Of a DNA stretch of 44,906 nucleotides, positions 19,296 through 27,585 are shown in pieces; within the stretch, counting starts at the first letter, position 1; every line of letters begins with the position of its first letter. A program made the position numbers and the translations under genes. Below the pieces are notes generated by a model that was given only the letters and a program-made list of their open reading frames with translations, searched no databases and was not told the origin of the DNA. The stretch lies in the NCBI GenBank assembly GCA_030429045.1, contig JAUIEA010000016.1:1-44906 (forward strand), read 5' to 3'. Source of the stretch: Bacteroidia bacterium. GTDB lineage: Bacteria > Bacteroidota > Bacteroidia > Chitinophagales > Saprospiraceae.

Positions 19296-21512
19296 TCAGT
19301 TCGCTTCTACCCGGGTTACGGAAGAAATACCATCCAGGGTTTTCAGGGCCTGGATAGCCTGTACGATCTGGTCTTTGTTACTGACGATCAGGCTGATCTT
19401 TCCTTCGAAGAATCCTTCATCGCCATCAATATAGAAGGAACGGATATTCAGACCTAAAGTTGACGATATTCGCTGAGAGAGTCGTTCGATCACGCCGGGT
19501 CCGGTATCGATTCCCGTCACCAGCAGATCAACCTTGAAGGAAGACGTACCGGCCTGTACCCATTCAGCCTTCATGACCCTGTAGCCATAGTTTGCCATCA
19601 GATTGACGGCATTCGGACAGGTCGTGCGGTGGATCTTCATGCCGGAATTGGAGGACAGGAAGGCAAAGACATCATCACCCATCACCGGATTGCAGCAATT
19701 GGCCAGCTGGTATTCATATTGGTCCGCCGGTTCGCCATTGATCAGGAGTTTTGGCGGAGTGGACCGCCTGAAGGTCGTCGGCGCGGGCTCCGGAGTTGTC
19801 TCCTCCTTCACCGGTTCTTCCGAGGTGGGCGGGATCAAGCGCAGGCCGTCCACTTTGAATTTCTTCAGTTCAAGCAGGTTGACCTCATCGTGGGTAATGG
19901 CACTGTAGAGATCCAGTCTGGAGCGGTATCCAAAATGCTTGACCAGCATATCGGCATTCAGTTCCATATCCACCTTGAGCTGGGCCAGTTTTCGTTCCAG
20001 GGTTTCCTTGCCGATGGCACCCTGCTCGTTTCGCTCCTCCCGGAGGGCCGTGCGAATCTTGGAACGGGCCTTTCCGGTGACGACCAGTTTCAGCCAACTC
20101 TCATTCGGCTTCTGGTTTTTACTGGTCTGCACGCCCACCTGGTCACCATTCTGCAAACGATAACCCATGGGTACCAGGCGATTGTTGATCTTGATGGCGG
20201 TGCATCTCAATCCGAGGTCCGTATGGATCATGAACGCAAAATCCAGGGCCGTGGCACCTTTGGGCAGGATCTTCATATCTCCGGCTGGCGTATACACATA
20301 GACCTCCTCATTGAAGAGACTGGTTTTAAAGTCATTGAGAAACTCAATGGCATCCGTTTCATGATTTTCCAGGAGTTCCCTTACGTTGTCCAGCCAGGAT
20401 TCATAGACATCCGGTGAATCTGACACGCCCTTGTATTTCCAGTGTGCGGCATAACCACGCTCGGCGATCTCATCCATCCGTTCGGTCCGGATCTGCACTT
20501 CAACAAAACGGCCATCCGGTCCGATCACGGTGGTGTGGAGGGACTCATACCCATTGGATTTGGGGGTAGTCACCCAATCCTTCAGTCGTTCGGGGATCGG
20601 TCGATATACATCGGTGACGATGGAGTACACTTGCCAGCAGGCCTGCTTTTCCTGGCGTCGAGGGACATCCAGGATCACCCGTACTGCGAAGAGATCATAG
20701 ATCTCCTCAAAGATCACTTCCTTGGATTTGATCTTGTTCCAGATGGAGTGAATGGACTTGGGTCTTCCCGTAATGCGGAATGCGAGTCCCGCCTCTTCCA
20801 GTTCCTTCTTCAGGGGGATGATAAACTTCTCTATATAGGTGGCCCTGGAAGCTTTGGTTTCCTGCAACTTGCGGGCGATATCCTGGTAGGATGCCTGATC
20901 TGTGATCTTCATGCACAGATCCTGGAATTCGGTTTTCATATTGTAGAGACCGAGTCGATGAGCCAGCGGCGCGTAGATATAGTTGGTCTCTGCTGCGATG
21001 GCCAACTGCTTGTGCCGGGGCATGGATCCCAGGGTCCGCATATTGTGCATACGGTCCGCCATCTTGATCAATACGACACGAACATCCTTGACCAGGGTCG
21101 ACAGGACTTTCCGGAAATTCTCTGCCTGCGGGCTGTCAGAATTATAGGACCGGTCCAGTTTGGTGAGTCCGTCGACGATCATGGCCACTCGATCCCCGAA
21201 TCTGGAATAAATATCCTCCAGGGAGACATCGGTGTCTTCGACGACATCGTGCAGCAAGGCGGCGACTACAGCTGTCGGGCCCAACCCGACTTCTTCGGCA
21301 CATATCCGGGCGACGGCAATGGGGTGCAGGATGTAGGGTTCTCCAGACTTCCGGCGTTGCTTCGAATGGGCCTCGACCGCCAGTTCGTAGGCATTGCGGA
21401 TATTCTCACGGTCTTCCTCATCCATGGGTGAATGGATGCTTTTCAGCAGGTCACGATATGCCCGCTGAATGAGAAGTTTCTCCTCCTTATCAACTACCTG
21501 AATTTCTGCCAT
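19296..21512 (-). CDS. rel: bifunctional (p)ppGpp synthetase/hydrolase, Rel/SpoT family
   Basis: This is the stringent-response enzyme that makes and degrades (p)ppGpp, 738 residues. The HD hydrolase domain is intact: H63 in ILHPIAVA and H88-D89 in LLHDVVEDTD. The synthetase domain has RLKD and YESLHTT. The RxKD form, rather than ExDD, is the charge type of bifunctional Rel enzymes. A TGS domain (VYVYTPAGDMKILPKGAT) near 390-450, a helical/zinc-finger-like region and a C-terminal ACT domain (about 660-738) follow. It is the first gene of the minus block and is divergent from tRNA-Leu and tig. Confidence 0.96.
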   Translation of the reverse strand: MAEIQVVDKEEKLLIQRAYRDLLKSIHSPMDEEDRENIRNAYELAVEAHSKQRRKSGEPYILHPIAVARICAEEVGLGPTAVVAALLHDVVEDTDVSLEDIYSRFGDRVAMIVDGLTKLDRSYNSDSPQAENFRKVLSTLVKDVRVVLIKMADRMHNMRTLGSMPRHKQLAIAAETNYIYAPLAHRLGLYNMKTEFQDLCMKITDQASYQDIARKLQETKASRATYIEKFIIPLKKELEEAGLAFRITGRPKSIHSIWNKIKSKEVIFEEIYDLFAVRVILDVPRRQEKQACWQVYSIVTDVYRPIPERLKDWVTTPKSNGYESLHTTVIGPDGRFVEVQIRTERMDEIAERGYAAHWKYKGVSDSPDVYESWLDNVRELLENHETDAIEFLNDFKTSLFNEEVYVYTPAGDMKILPKGATALDFAFMIHTDLGLRCTAIKINNRLVPMGYRLQNGDQVGVQTSKNQKPNESWLKLVVTGKARSKIRTALREERNEQGAIGKETLERKLAQLKVDMELNADMLVKHFGYRSRLDLYSAITHDEVNLLELKKFKVDGLRLIPPTSEEPVKEETTPEPAPTTFRRSTPPKLLINGEPADQYEYQLANCCNPVMGDDVFAFLSSNSGMKIHRTTCPNAVNLMANYGYRVMKAEWVQAGTSSFKVDLLVTGIDTGPGVIERLSQRISSTLGLNIRSFYIDGDEGFFEGKISLIVSNKDQIVQAIQALKTLDGISSVTRVEAN

Positions 21513-21591
21513 AGACCTGATTGGTCGAACAAGTGCCTACTCATTCAACAACTAAAACAAAAATAGCAAAAAAGGGGTTCCGCCAAAAGGC

Positions 21592-21621
21592 TTGGAACAC
21601 GCAAGGGTTTTCGTAATTTTG
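21592..21621 (+). promoter_or_regulatory. promoter of tRNA-Leu (TTG-N19-TAATTTTG)
   Basis: A -33 TTG at 21592-21594 and a perfect -7 TAATTTTG at 21614-21621 are separated by 19 bases, the textbook Bacteroidota sigma-ABfr arrangement. The mature tRNA begins 38 bases further on. Confidence 0.7.
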
Positions 21622-21659
21622 CGGTCCCTGAGCAATCAAGGGCAAAGATTACACCAAAT

Positions 21660-21741
21660 GCGGGTGTGGCGAAACTGGTAGACGCGCTAGACTTAGGATC
21701 TAGTGCCGCAAGGCTTGGGGGTTCGAGTCCCTCCACCCGCA
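21660..21741 (+). tRNA. tRNA-Leu (anticodon UAG)
   Basis: An 82-nt cloverleaf folds with acceptor stem GCGGGTG/CACCCGC (21660-21666 with 21734-21740) and discriminator A. The D-loop is consistent with GGTAGACGC. The anticodon arm has loop CTTAGGA, giving anticodon TAG. A class II long variable arm (TGCCGCAAGGCTTG region) and the T-arm GGTTCGAGTCC complete it. CCA is not encoded. The long variable arm and anticodon identify leucine. Confidence 0.96.
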
Positions 21742-21915
21742 CAAACCGTTTCTGACGAATTGATGGATCACGACACAGTAGTGTATCCGGTGTCTTCAGC
21801 ACGTGAACCAGGATATACATTCAGGTGTTCACGTTACGCTGGCTCAGGCAAGGCACTACCGACACGATCCGAATCAGGACCACTCTTCTCAATTACAAAC
21901 CCTTTTTGATCTCTT

Positions 21916-23322
21916 ATGGAAAACGTCACCCTGGAAAAACAGGACGAACTGAACGGTGTCATCTCGATTCGTGTCCCGTACGATGACTACAAGCCCCGCT
22001 TCGAAGCTGAATTGCATAAATTCAGGAAGAAGGCCCAACTGAAAGGCTTCCGGAAGGGGCACACCCCCCTGTCTCTTGTCAAGCGGATGTACGGTCAGTC
22101 CATTCTGGCGGATGTGGTTCAGGAACGGATCAACAACCAGCTACAGGCATATCTTGTCGAAACCAAGCCCAACTTTTTTGGTCAGCCGATTCTTCAGGAA
22201 ACCCAGGAACCCCTGGATTTCAGTCTGGACTACACCGCTGACTACAATGTCAATTTCGAAATGGGTCTGGTGCCCGAGTTTGAACTCCAGGGAATGGATG
22301 CCAAGGCTGTCCTTGCTGTTCCCGTTGTAGAAATTACCGAAGCAGAGGTCGATGAACAGGTGGATGCGCTCCGTCGCCGTCACGGTGAACGCCAGGAGAT
22401 GGAAGGAGAGCCTGTAGGCGAAATGGACCATATCGAATTGCATCTGGAGGAATGGGAGAATGGCGCAAAAAAAGAGGGCGGTGTCCATACACATACCCAC
22501 TTTCTGATCAATGAACGGATGTCGGATGACCTTCGGAAGAAGATCCTCGGGAAGAACATCAAAGACACATTTGTATTCGATCCGTATACGGCCGAAAAGG
22601 ATGCCACTGAAGCCTATATCCGGAAATATGTACTGCATCTGGAGGAAACCAGCCCGCCGACCAGCCATGAATTCATGGCCCGGATCGACAAGATCATCCG
22701 AGTGACTCCTGCGGAGCTGAACGAGGATTTTTACGTCAAGGCGTTTGGCCCTGGACAGATCCAGGATGAAGCGGGCATGCGAGACTTCCTGAAGGGGAAG
22801 ATCAGCGAACAATACGACCAACAAATTCGCGAATACATGCAGGACCAAATGCGGGTAGACCTCCTCAAGGCCAACCGCATTCCGTTGCCGGAATCCTTTT
22901 TGCGCCGATGGGTCGCCACCAATGAACAGGAGAAGGAACAGGAAGAAAAGAAGGAATGGACGAATGAACAGTACCACCTCTTTTTCGAAGATCTCCGCTG
23001 GAGCCTGATCCGGGACAAGGTGATCCGCGACCATAAACTGCAAGTCACTGAAGCCGAGCTGGTTGCCGATTACCGGACCAAATTGCTGGAATACTTCGGA
23101 CAAATGCAGGATGAGGCCATGCTGGATCAAATGTCCCAGCGAGTCCTCCAGGATGAGGAAACCCGCCAAAAGCTGGCCGATCAGATCGTCCAGACCAAGG
23201 TGGTCGATGTGTACCGCAATACCGTCAAGGTCAAGGAGGAAAAGATCAAACCTGAAGGGTTCCGTCCGTGGATGGAAAAAGCCTATTCTGCGATCAATGC
23301 GTACTTTACTCCGGGTGCCTGA
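21916..23322 (+). CDS. tig: trigger factor (ribosome-associated chaperone)
   Basis: This peptidyl-prolyl isomerase/chaperone binds nascent chains at the ribosome exit tunnel. It has 468 residues, slightly longer than the E. coli protein and usual for the phylum. The N-terminal ribosome-binding domain includes FRKKAQLKGFRKGHTPLS, the GFRxGxxP-type docking loop, near residues 34-51. A divergent FKBP-like domain occupies about 155-255, and a long helical C-terminal domain the rest. It precedes clpP (45 bp) and clpX, the classical quality-control order. About 170 bp separate it from tRNA-Leu; I see no other feature in that gap. Confidence 0.93.
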   Translation: MENVTLEKQDELNGVISIRVPYDDYKPRFEAELHKFRKKAQLKGFRKGHTPLSLVKRMYGQSILADVVQERINNQLQAYLVETKPNFFGQPILQETQEPLDFSLDYTADYNVNFEMGLVPEFELQGMDAKAVLAVPVVEITEAEVDEQVDALRRRHGERQEMEGEPVGEMDHIELHLEEWENGAKKEGGVHTHTHFLINERMSDDLRKKILGKNIKDTFVFDPYTAEKDATEAYIRKYVLHLEETSPPTSHEFMARIDKIIRVTPAELNEDFYVKAFGPGQIQDEAGMRDFLKGKISEQYDQQIREYMQDQMRVDLLKANRIPLPESFLRRWVATNEQEKEQEEKKEWTNEQYHLFFEDLRWSLIRDKVIRDHKLQVTEAELVADYRTKLLEYFGQMQDEAMLDQMSQRVLQDEETRQKLADQIVQTKVVDVYRNTVKVKEEKIKPEGFRPWMEKAYSAINAYFTPGA

Positions 23323-23367
23323 TCAAACTTTTTTCAGTTTTTACGTTTAATCTAGAAAACGAAGCTC

Positions 23368-24081
23368 ATGATCCCAAAGGATGAATTCAAGAAGTATGCG
23401 ACCCGTCATCTCGGCATGTCGGAAATGCATCTCGAAAAATACATGAACACCACCGTCCCCAATATTCACGGATTCACCCCTCAGGTCATTGAGGAACGTC
23501 AGATGAACATTGTGGGCATGGATGTCTTCTCCCGTTTGATGATGGATCGCATCATCTTTATGGGCGTGGGTGTCAATGATTATGTTGCCAATGTGATCCA
23601 GGCACAGTTGCTGTTCCTCGAATCCACGGATCCCAAACGGGATATTCAGATGTTTATCAACAGCCCCGGGGGTTCTGTGATCGCTGGACTGGGCATTTAC
23701 GATACCATGCAGTATGTCTCCCCGGATGTGGGTACCATTTGCACCGGTATGGCTGCTTCCATGGGAGCTGTTTTACTGGCCGCCGGCACGAAGGGTAAAC
23801 GTTCCTGCCTCTATCACAGTCGTGTGATGATCCATCAGCCCATGGGTGGCATGGAAGGTCAGGTTGCCGACATGGAGATCTCCTACAAGTTGATCAAGGA
23901 CCTGCAAAAGCAACTGTATGACATCCTCGTGCATCATTCGGGCAAGGACTACAAAACCATTGAAAAGGATTGTGATCGCGACAACTGGATGACCTCACAG
24001 CAGGCCAAGGATTATGGTCTTGTGGATGAAGTCCTGGATCGCAACAACCCGCGCAAAGAAAAAAACAAGAAAGAGGCCTGA
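23368..24081 (+). CDS. clpP: ATP-dependent Clp protease proteolytic subunit
   Basis: This is the barrel-forming serine peptidase that degrades proteins unfolded by ClpX, 237 residues. The catalytic triad is complete: Ser131 in GMAASMG, His156 in VMIHQP and Asp205 in the DCDRDNW segment, with the same spacing as E. coli ClpP. The N-terminal roughly 35 residues (KYATRHLGMSEMHLEKYM) are longer than the E. coli propeptide and may be processed. clpX follows after 27 bp. Confidence 0.97.
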   Translation: MIPKDEFKKYATRHLGMSEMHLEKYMNTTVPNIHGFTPQVIEERQMNIVGMDVFSRLMMDRIIFMGVGVNDYVANVIQAQLLFLESTDPKRDIQMFINSPGGSVIAGLGIYDTMQYVSPDVGTICTGMAASMGAVLLAAGTKGKRSCLYHSRVMIHQPMGGMEGQVADMEISYKLIKDLQKQLYDILVHHSGKDYKTIEKDCDRDNWMTSQQAKDYGLVDEVLDRNNPRKEKNKKEA

Positions 24082-24108
24082 TCCTCATCACCCCCCTGAA
24101 CGGCATTC

Positions 24109-25353
24109 ATGAAAAAGGAAAAAAACGCCCCTCAATGTTCTTTTTGCGGTCGATCCCGTGAAGAGACACAAATGTTGATCGCCGGAATCGATGCCCATAT
24201 CTGCGAAGCCTGTACCGAGCAGGCTTTTGATATCGTCAAGACGGAGGTCACTGGAAAGAAGAAGGGCGGTGGCAAGGATGGCATCAATCTGAAAAGCCTT
24301 ACACCTCGTTCGATCAAGGATCACCTGGACACCTATGTCATCGGGCAGGACGAAGCAAAGAAGGTCCTTTCTGTTGCCGTGTACAACCATTACAAGCGGT
24401 TGAGCGCGGAAACCACAAAGGATGAGGTGGAGATCGAGAAGTCCAATATCCTTTTTGTCGGATCGACCGGCACTGGGAAGACCCTGATGGCCAAGTCGAT
24501 CGCCAAGTTTCTGAAGGTCCCCTTTTCCATTGTGGATGCAACCGTATTTACGGAAGCGGGGTATGTGGGAGAAGATGTCGAGAGCATCCTCAGTCGCCTG
24601 CTCCAGGTCTGTGATTACAATGTGGCCCAGGCGGAAAAGGGAATCATCTATATCGATGAGATCGACAAGATCGCCCGGAAAAGTGACAACCCGTCCATCA
24701 CCCGGGACGTTTCCGGGGAGGGCGTCCAGCAGGCCTTGCTCAAAATGCTGGAAGGCACTACTGTCAACGTACCGCCGTACGGGGGACGCAAGCACCCGGA
24801 GCAGAAGATGATCACGGTGAATACCCAGAACATCCTCTTTATCTGTGGCGGCGCCTTTGATGGCATTGACAAGCATATTGCCCGTCGGATCAACACCCAT
24901 GTGATCGGGTATAAGAATGATGATGACGAAGGGCCGATCGACCAGGATCAGTTACTTCGCTATATCAATCACCAGGATATGAAGAGCTTCGGCCTGATCC
25001 CGGAATTGATTGGCCGGATGCCGGTCCTGACCTGGTTGGAACCGCTGGACAAGGTTGCCTTGAAGCGAATTCTGGTCGAACCGAAAAATGCGGTCATCAA
25101 ACAGTATCAGCGATTGATGGAGCTGGAGGATGTCAAGCTCACCTTTGAGGATGATGCCCTGGACTACATTGCTGATCTGGCGATCACGTACAAGCTGGGA
25201 GCCCGCGGATTGCGTTCCATCCTGGAAGCGGTCATGACCGATGCCATGTTCGATCTGCCTTCGAAGAAGGATATCAAGTCATTCGAGGTCACCAGAGAAT
25301 ATGCCGAAAAGAAACTGGCCAAAAGCAAGATCAGTTTTCTGAAGGCAGCGTAA
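24109..25353 (+). CDS. clpX: ATP-dependent Clp protease ATP-binding subunit ClpX
   Basis: This AAA+ unfoldase delivers substrates to ClpP, 414 residues. The zinc-binding domain has Cys10, Cys13, Cys32 and Cys35. Walker A GSTGTGKT is at 118-125, and Walker B IYIDEID ends with Asp183-Glu184. The GYVG pore loop and the RKH loop (GGRKHPEQ) are present. The ClpP-docking loop reads IGY instead of the E. coli IGF. It ends the tig-clpP-clpX run, and a strong terminator follows. Confidence 0.97.
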   Translation: MKKEKNAPQCSFCGRSREETQMLIAGIDAHICEACTEQAFDIVKTEVTGKKKGGGKDGINLKSLTPRSIKDHLDTYVIGQDEAKKVLSVAVYNHYKRLSAETTKDEVEIEKSNILFVGSTGTGKTLMAKSIAKFLKVPFSIVDATVFTEAGYVGEDVESILSRLLQVCDYNVAQAEKGIIYIDEIDKIARKSDNPSITRDVSGEGVQQALLKMLEGTTVNVPPYGGRKHPEQKMITVNTQNILFICGGAFDGIDKHIARRINTHVIGYKNDDDEGPIDQDQLLRYINHQDMKSFGLIPELIGRMPVLTWLEPLDKVALKRILVEPKNAVIKQYQRLMELEDVKLTFEDDALDYIADLAITYKLGARGLRSILEAVMTDAMFDLPSKKDIKSFEVTREYAEKKLAKSKISFLKAA

Positions 25354-25375
25354 TTCTTGACACTAAGATTTTTGA

Positions 25376-25402
25376 AAGGCTCCTCTGACAGGGGCCTTTT
25401 TT
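25376..25402 (+). terminator. rho-independent terminator after clpX
   Basis: The stem is AAGGCTCC/GGGGCCTT (25376-25383 with 25391-25398, one G-T pair) with loop TCTGACA, followed by a run of T to 25402. Confidence 0.85.
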
Positions 25403-25473
25403 ATTTCGGTATGCCGGTTTTTTATCAGATATTCAGAGCTGACAATCCAACCTTTACCAAATCAAACCAAGCT

Positions 25474-25836
25474 ATGAATGCAATCTTGAACCTCGGTAAG
25501 TACCTTTTTGCCATTCCGTTTATCGTCTTTGCCCTCTTCCACTTCATGGGTGCAGAAGCAATGGCGCCGATGGCCTTTGGCAGTAGTCTGCTTGTATATG
25601 TTACTGGACTCTGTCTGCTCCTCGCAGGGGTGAGCATCCTGATCGGCAAGATGGATAAACTGGCCACTGCCCTGCTGGGTGTCTTCCTCCTGCTGACGAT
25701 CGTTTTTGTCCACCTGGGTGGAGCAATGGATGGCGATCAAGCCGCTACCGGAAATGTCTTGAAAGACCTGATGCTGGCAGGTGCCTCCTGGTTGTATGCC
25801 GCACATATTGCGAAAGACAATGCAGTGATCGGTTGA
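25474..25836 (+). CDS. DoxX-like small membrane protein
   Basis: This is a 120-residue integral membrane protein with four hydrophobic segments: about residues 9-24 (FAIPFIVFALFHF), 32-56, 64-84 and 98-115. The arrangement and the FHF/MGA motif in the first segment resemble the DoxX/SURF4-like family, often linked to redox or thiol metabolism; no function can be assigned. The frame is open from 25357, but that start falls inside the clpX terminator region. The ATG at 25474 is used. It is flanked by terminators on both sides, so it is a single-gene unit. Confidence 0.75.
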   Translation: MNAILNLGKYLFAIPFIVFALFHFMGAEAMAPMAFGSSLLVYVTGLCLLLAGVSILIGKMDKLATALLGVFLLLTIVFVHLGGAMDGDQAATGNVLKDLMLAGASWLYAAHIAKDNAVIG

Positions 25837-25858
25837 TCACGCCCCAGAACAGAACATT

Positions 25859-25886
25859 GAAAAGCCACTCTACAGAGTGGCTTTTC
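25859..25886 (+). terminator. terminator after the DoxX-like gene
   Basis: A perfect 12-bp stem GAAAAGCCACTC/GAGTGGCTTTTC encloses the loop TACA. The 3' arm carries the T stretch. Confidence 0.85.
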
Positions 25887-25917
25887 TGTTTTCAGCAAGC
25901 CTCTGATCAGAACATCC

Positions 25918-25925
25918 TACCTTCG
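25918..25925 (+). promoter_or_regulatory. -7-like element (TACCTTCG) next to truA start
   Basis: A one-mismatch TAnnTTTG element, five bases (CGAGG) before the truA ATG. It lies just after the terminator of the upstream gene, where a promoter is required. Confidence 0.45.
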
Positions 25926-25930
25926 CGAGG

Positions 25931-26677
25931 ATGCGCTACTTCCTGCAACTTTCCTACAATGGGGCCGCTTATTCCGGCTGGCAATCCCAGCCCAACAGCA
26001 CGGGCGTTCAGGCCGTCATCGAGGAGCACCTGCAGACCATCCTGCGAGAACCTGTTGAAATCGTCGGTTGTGGTCGTACTGATGCAGGTGTCCATGCGAG
26101 TGGATTTTACGCCCATTTCGACTGGCCAGAACCTTTCCCTGAACATTTCTTGGTTCGCCTGAACAAGCTTCTCCCCGCCGACATCGCCATCCAGGCCATC
26201 CATCCGGTTCATCCGGAAGCCCATGCCCGTTTTGATGCCCGGCAACGCCGGTACAAGTACCAGATCCATCTGACCAAGGATCCACTGGCCAATGCCCAAT
26301 CCTGGTTTTACCCCCATGGGCATCAGCCCCGGCTTCATGTATTGAATGAGGCTGCGCAACTCCTGCTTCACTATGGGGAATTTGCTCCCTTTTGCAAATC
26401 AGGCACAGATGCCATGACCCGCAAGTGCCGGTTGTCGGAATCGTTCTGGGTTAGTGATCGCTCCGGCACCCGATTGACCTATTGGGTAACTTCCGACCGG
26501 TTTCTGCGCGGGATGATCCGCCTGATCGTCGGCATGTGCCTGAAGGTATCCGAAGGAAAAATTGACCTTCAGGATGTACGTGAAGCACTGGATAAACAAT
26601 CGCTGCTGGAAGGCAGCTGGAGCGTCCCTGCGGACGGCCTGACCTTGTGCGAGGTCAGGTATCCCTATTTGTCTTAA
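25931..26677 (+). CDS. truA: tRNA pseudouridine synthase A
   Basis: This enzyme isomerises U38-U40 in the tRNA anticodon stem, 248 residues. The catalytic Asp51 lies in GCGRTDAGVHASG. RRYKYQI, FAPFCKSG and the C-terminal FLRGMIRLIVG motif are present. The start ATG has no Shine-Dalgarno but is immediately preceded by a promoter-like element, so the mRNA may be leaderless. The stop overlaps that of the convergent acyltransferase-like gene (TTAA). Confidence 0.95.
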   Translation: MRYFLQLSYNGAAYSGWQSQPNSTGVQAVIEEHLQTILREPVEIVGCGRTDAGVHASGFYAHFDWPEPFPEHFLVRLNKLLPADIAIQAIHPVHPEAHARFDARQRRYKYQIHLTKDPLANAQSWFYPHGHQPRLHVLNEAAQLLLHYGEFAPFCKSGTDAMTRKCRLSESFWVSDRSGTRLTYWVTSDRFLRGMIRLIVGMCLKVSEGKIDLQDVREALDKQSLLEGSWSVPADGLTLCEVRYPYLS

Positions 26678-27510
26678 TTGCTGATCCGGGTGTATTGCAG
26701 CCTGGTCGCCCCGAATGATGCGGCCTGTGGGTCCCTGTTCAGGTCCAGGATCAGCGGACGACCCGCATGAGTCTGGATGAGCAGGTCAATCATGGCGCGG
26801 TTAGCCACTTGCCCTGCAGATCCGGCGATTGCGGCAGAAAACAGGCGATACAACACTCCACCTGAGGAAATGAAAAAGGCTGCAGCCTCCAGCTGATCCG
26901 CTTCCCGGCCGATGCCCGTCATAAATCCCAGTCCGCGATGCATGGCCTGGTACATGATCCGGAGATACCGATGAAAGTCCTTCCCCTTCTCCTGGTACCA
27001 TGAGGTGTTCTTGTTCCAGAAATCCACCAGGTCTTCCGGTTTCAGCTGGATCATATTCCATTCTCTGGCAGGGGCGTCGGCTTTCCAGGTAAACTCCTTT
27101 TCCAATTCGGTATAGCCGCCATATAAATGGAGCAGGTAGCGCTCTTCTACCTGATCCCGGATACCCGACAACCCGATTTGGCCTTCCCAGGGAAGAAGGA
27201 CATTCTTCACGCGGGCTGGCATGGCTTTGAGGAAGCTGAGGATACGCGGGCGACTCATCACATGAATGGAAAAAGGACCGGTGGGTGCGATGTGACCGGG
27301 TTGCTGGTAGATGGTCCTCCCGAGCCAGTCCCGTTGAAAGAACAGGGGCATGACCGTTTCGTAATCTCCTTCCACCAGGCCGACCCAATCTTTGCTGTAG
27401 GCATTCAGATACCACGTATAGCCCGAAAAGGAGGGATGCGTGGCATAATGGACGCAGCTGTTCCATTTCAGTTGGTCGATCTTGGAGGCGGGCAGTAGTT
27501 GGATGTCCAT
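26674..27510 (-). CDS. acyltransferase-like protein (GNAT/FemAB-type fold suspected)
   Basis: This 278-residue soluble protein is not firmly recognised. The frame is open from 27639, but the ATG at 27510 (MDIQLLPASKI) fits the protein body; the upstream codons lie in the repeat-region flank. Features are an N-terminal aromatic-rich part (SFSGYTWYLNAYSKDW, VMPLFF) and the central WNMIQLKPEDLVDFWNKNTSWYQ. The C-terminal ISSGGVLYRLFSAAI and NRAMIDLLIQTHAGRPLILDLN resemble the second half of FemAB/GNAT acyl-transfer domains that act on peptidoglycan or lipid precursors. Substrate and activity are unknown. It is convergent with truA. Confidence 0.5.
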   Translation of the reverse strand: MDIQLLPASKIDQLKWNSCVHYATHPSFSGYTWYLNAYSKDWVGLVEGDYETVMPLFFQRDWLGRTIYQQPGHIAPTGPFSIHVMSRPRILSFLKAMPARVKNVLLPWEGQIGLSGIRDQVEERYLLHLYGGYTELEKEFTWKADAPAREWNMIQLKPEDLVDFWNKNTSWYQEKGKDFHRYLRIMYQAMHRGLGFMTGIGREADQLEAAAFFISSGGVLYRLFSAAIAGSAGQVANRAMIDLLIQTHAGRPLILDLNRDPQAASFGATRLQYTRISN

Positions 27511-27585
27511 AGTCGTGATAAGACCTGAACCACAAAGGACGGAAAATGTTCCTACCTGCCAGCCAAAGGCTGGATTCCTGCGTTC

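Noticed and set aside
20442-21431. 329-residue plus-strand frame opposite rel
   Set aside because: Antisense shadow of a conserved gene; no signal, motif or start context.
21545-21820. Minus-strand frame of 91 residues over tRNA-Leu (contains VEGLEPPSLAALDPK)
   Set aside because: It is the reverse complement of the tRNA; this peptide is a familiar false annotation over tRNA-Leu genes.
22141-23169. 342-residue minus-strand frame opposite tig
   Set aside because: Antisense shadow of trigger factor, made hydrophobic by the charged sense codons.
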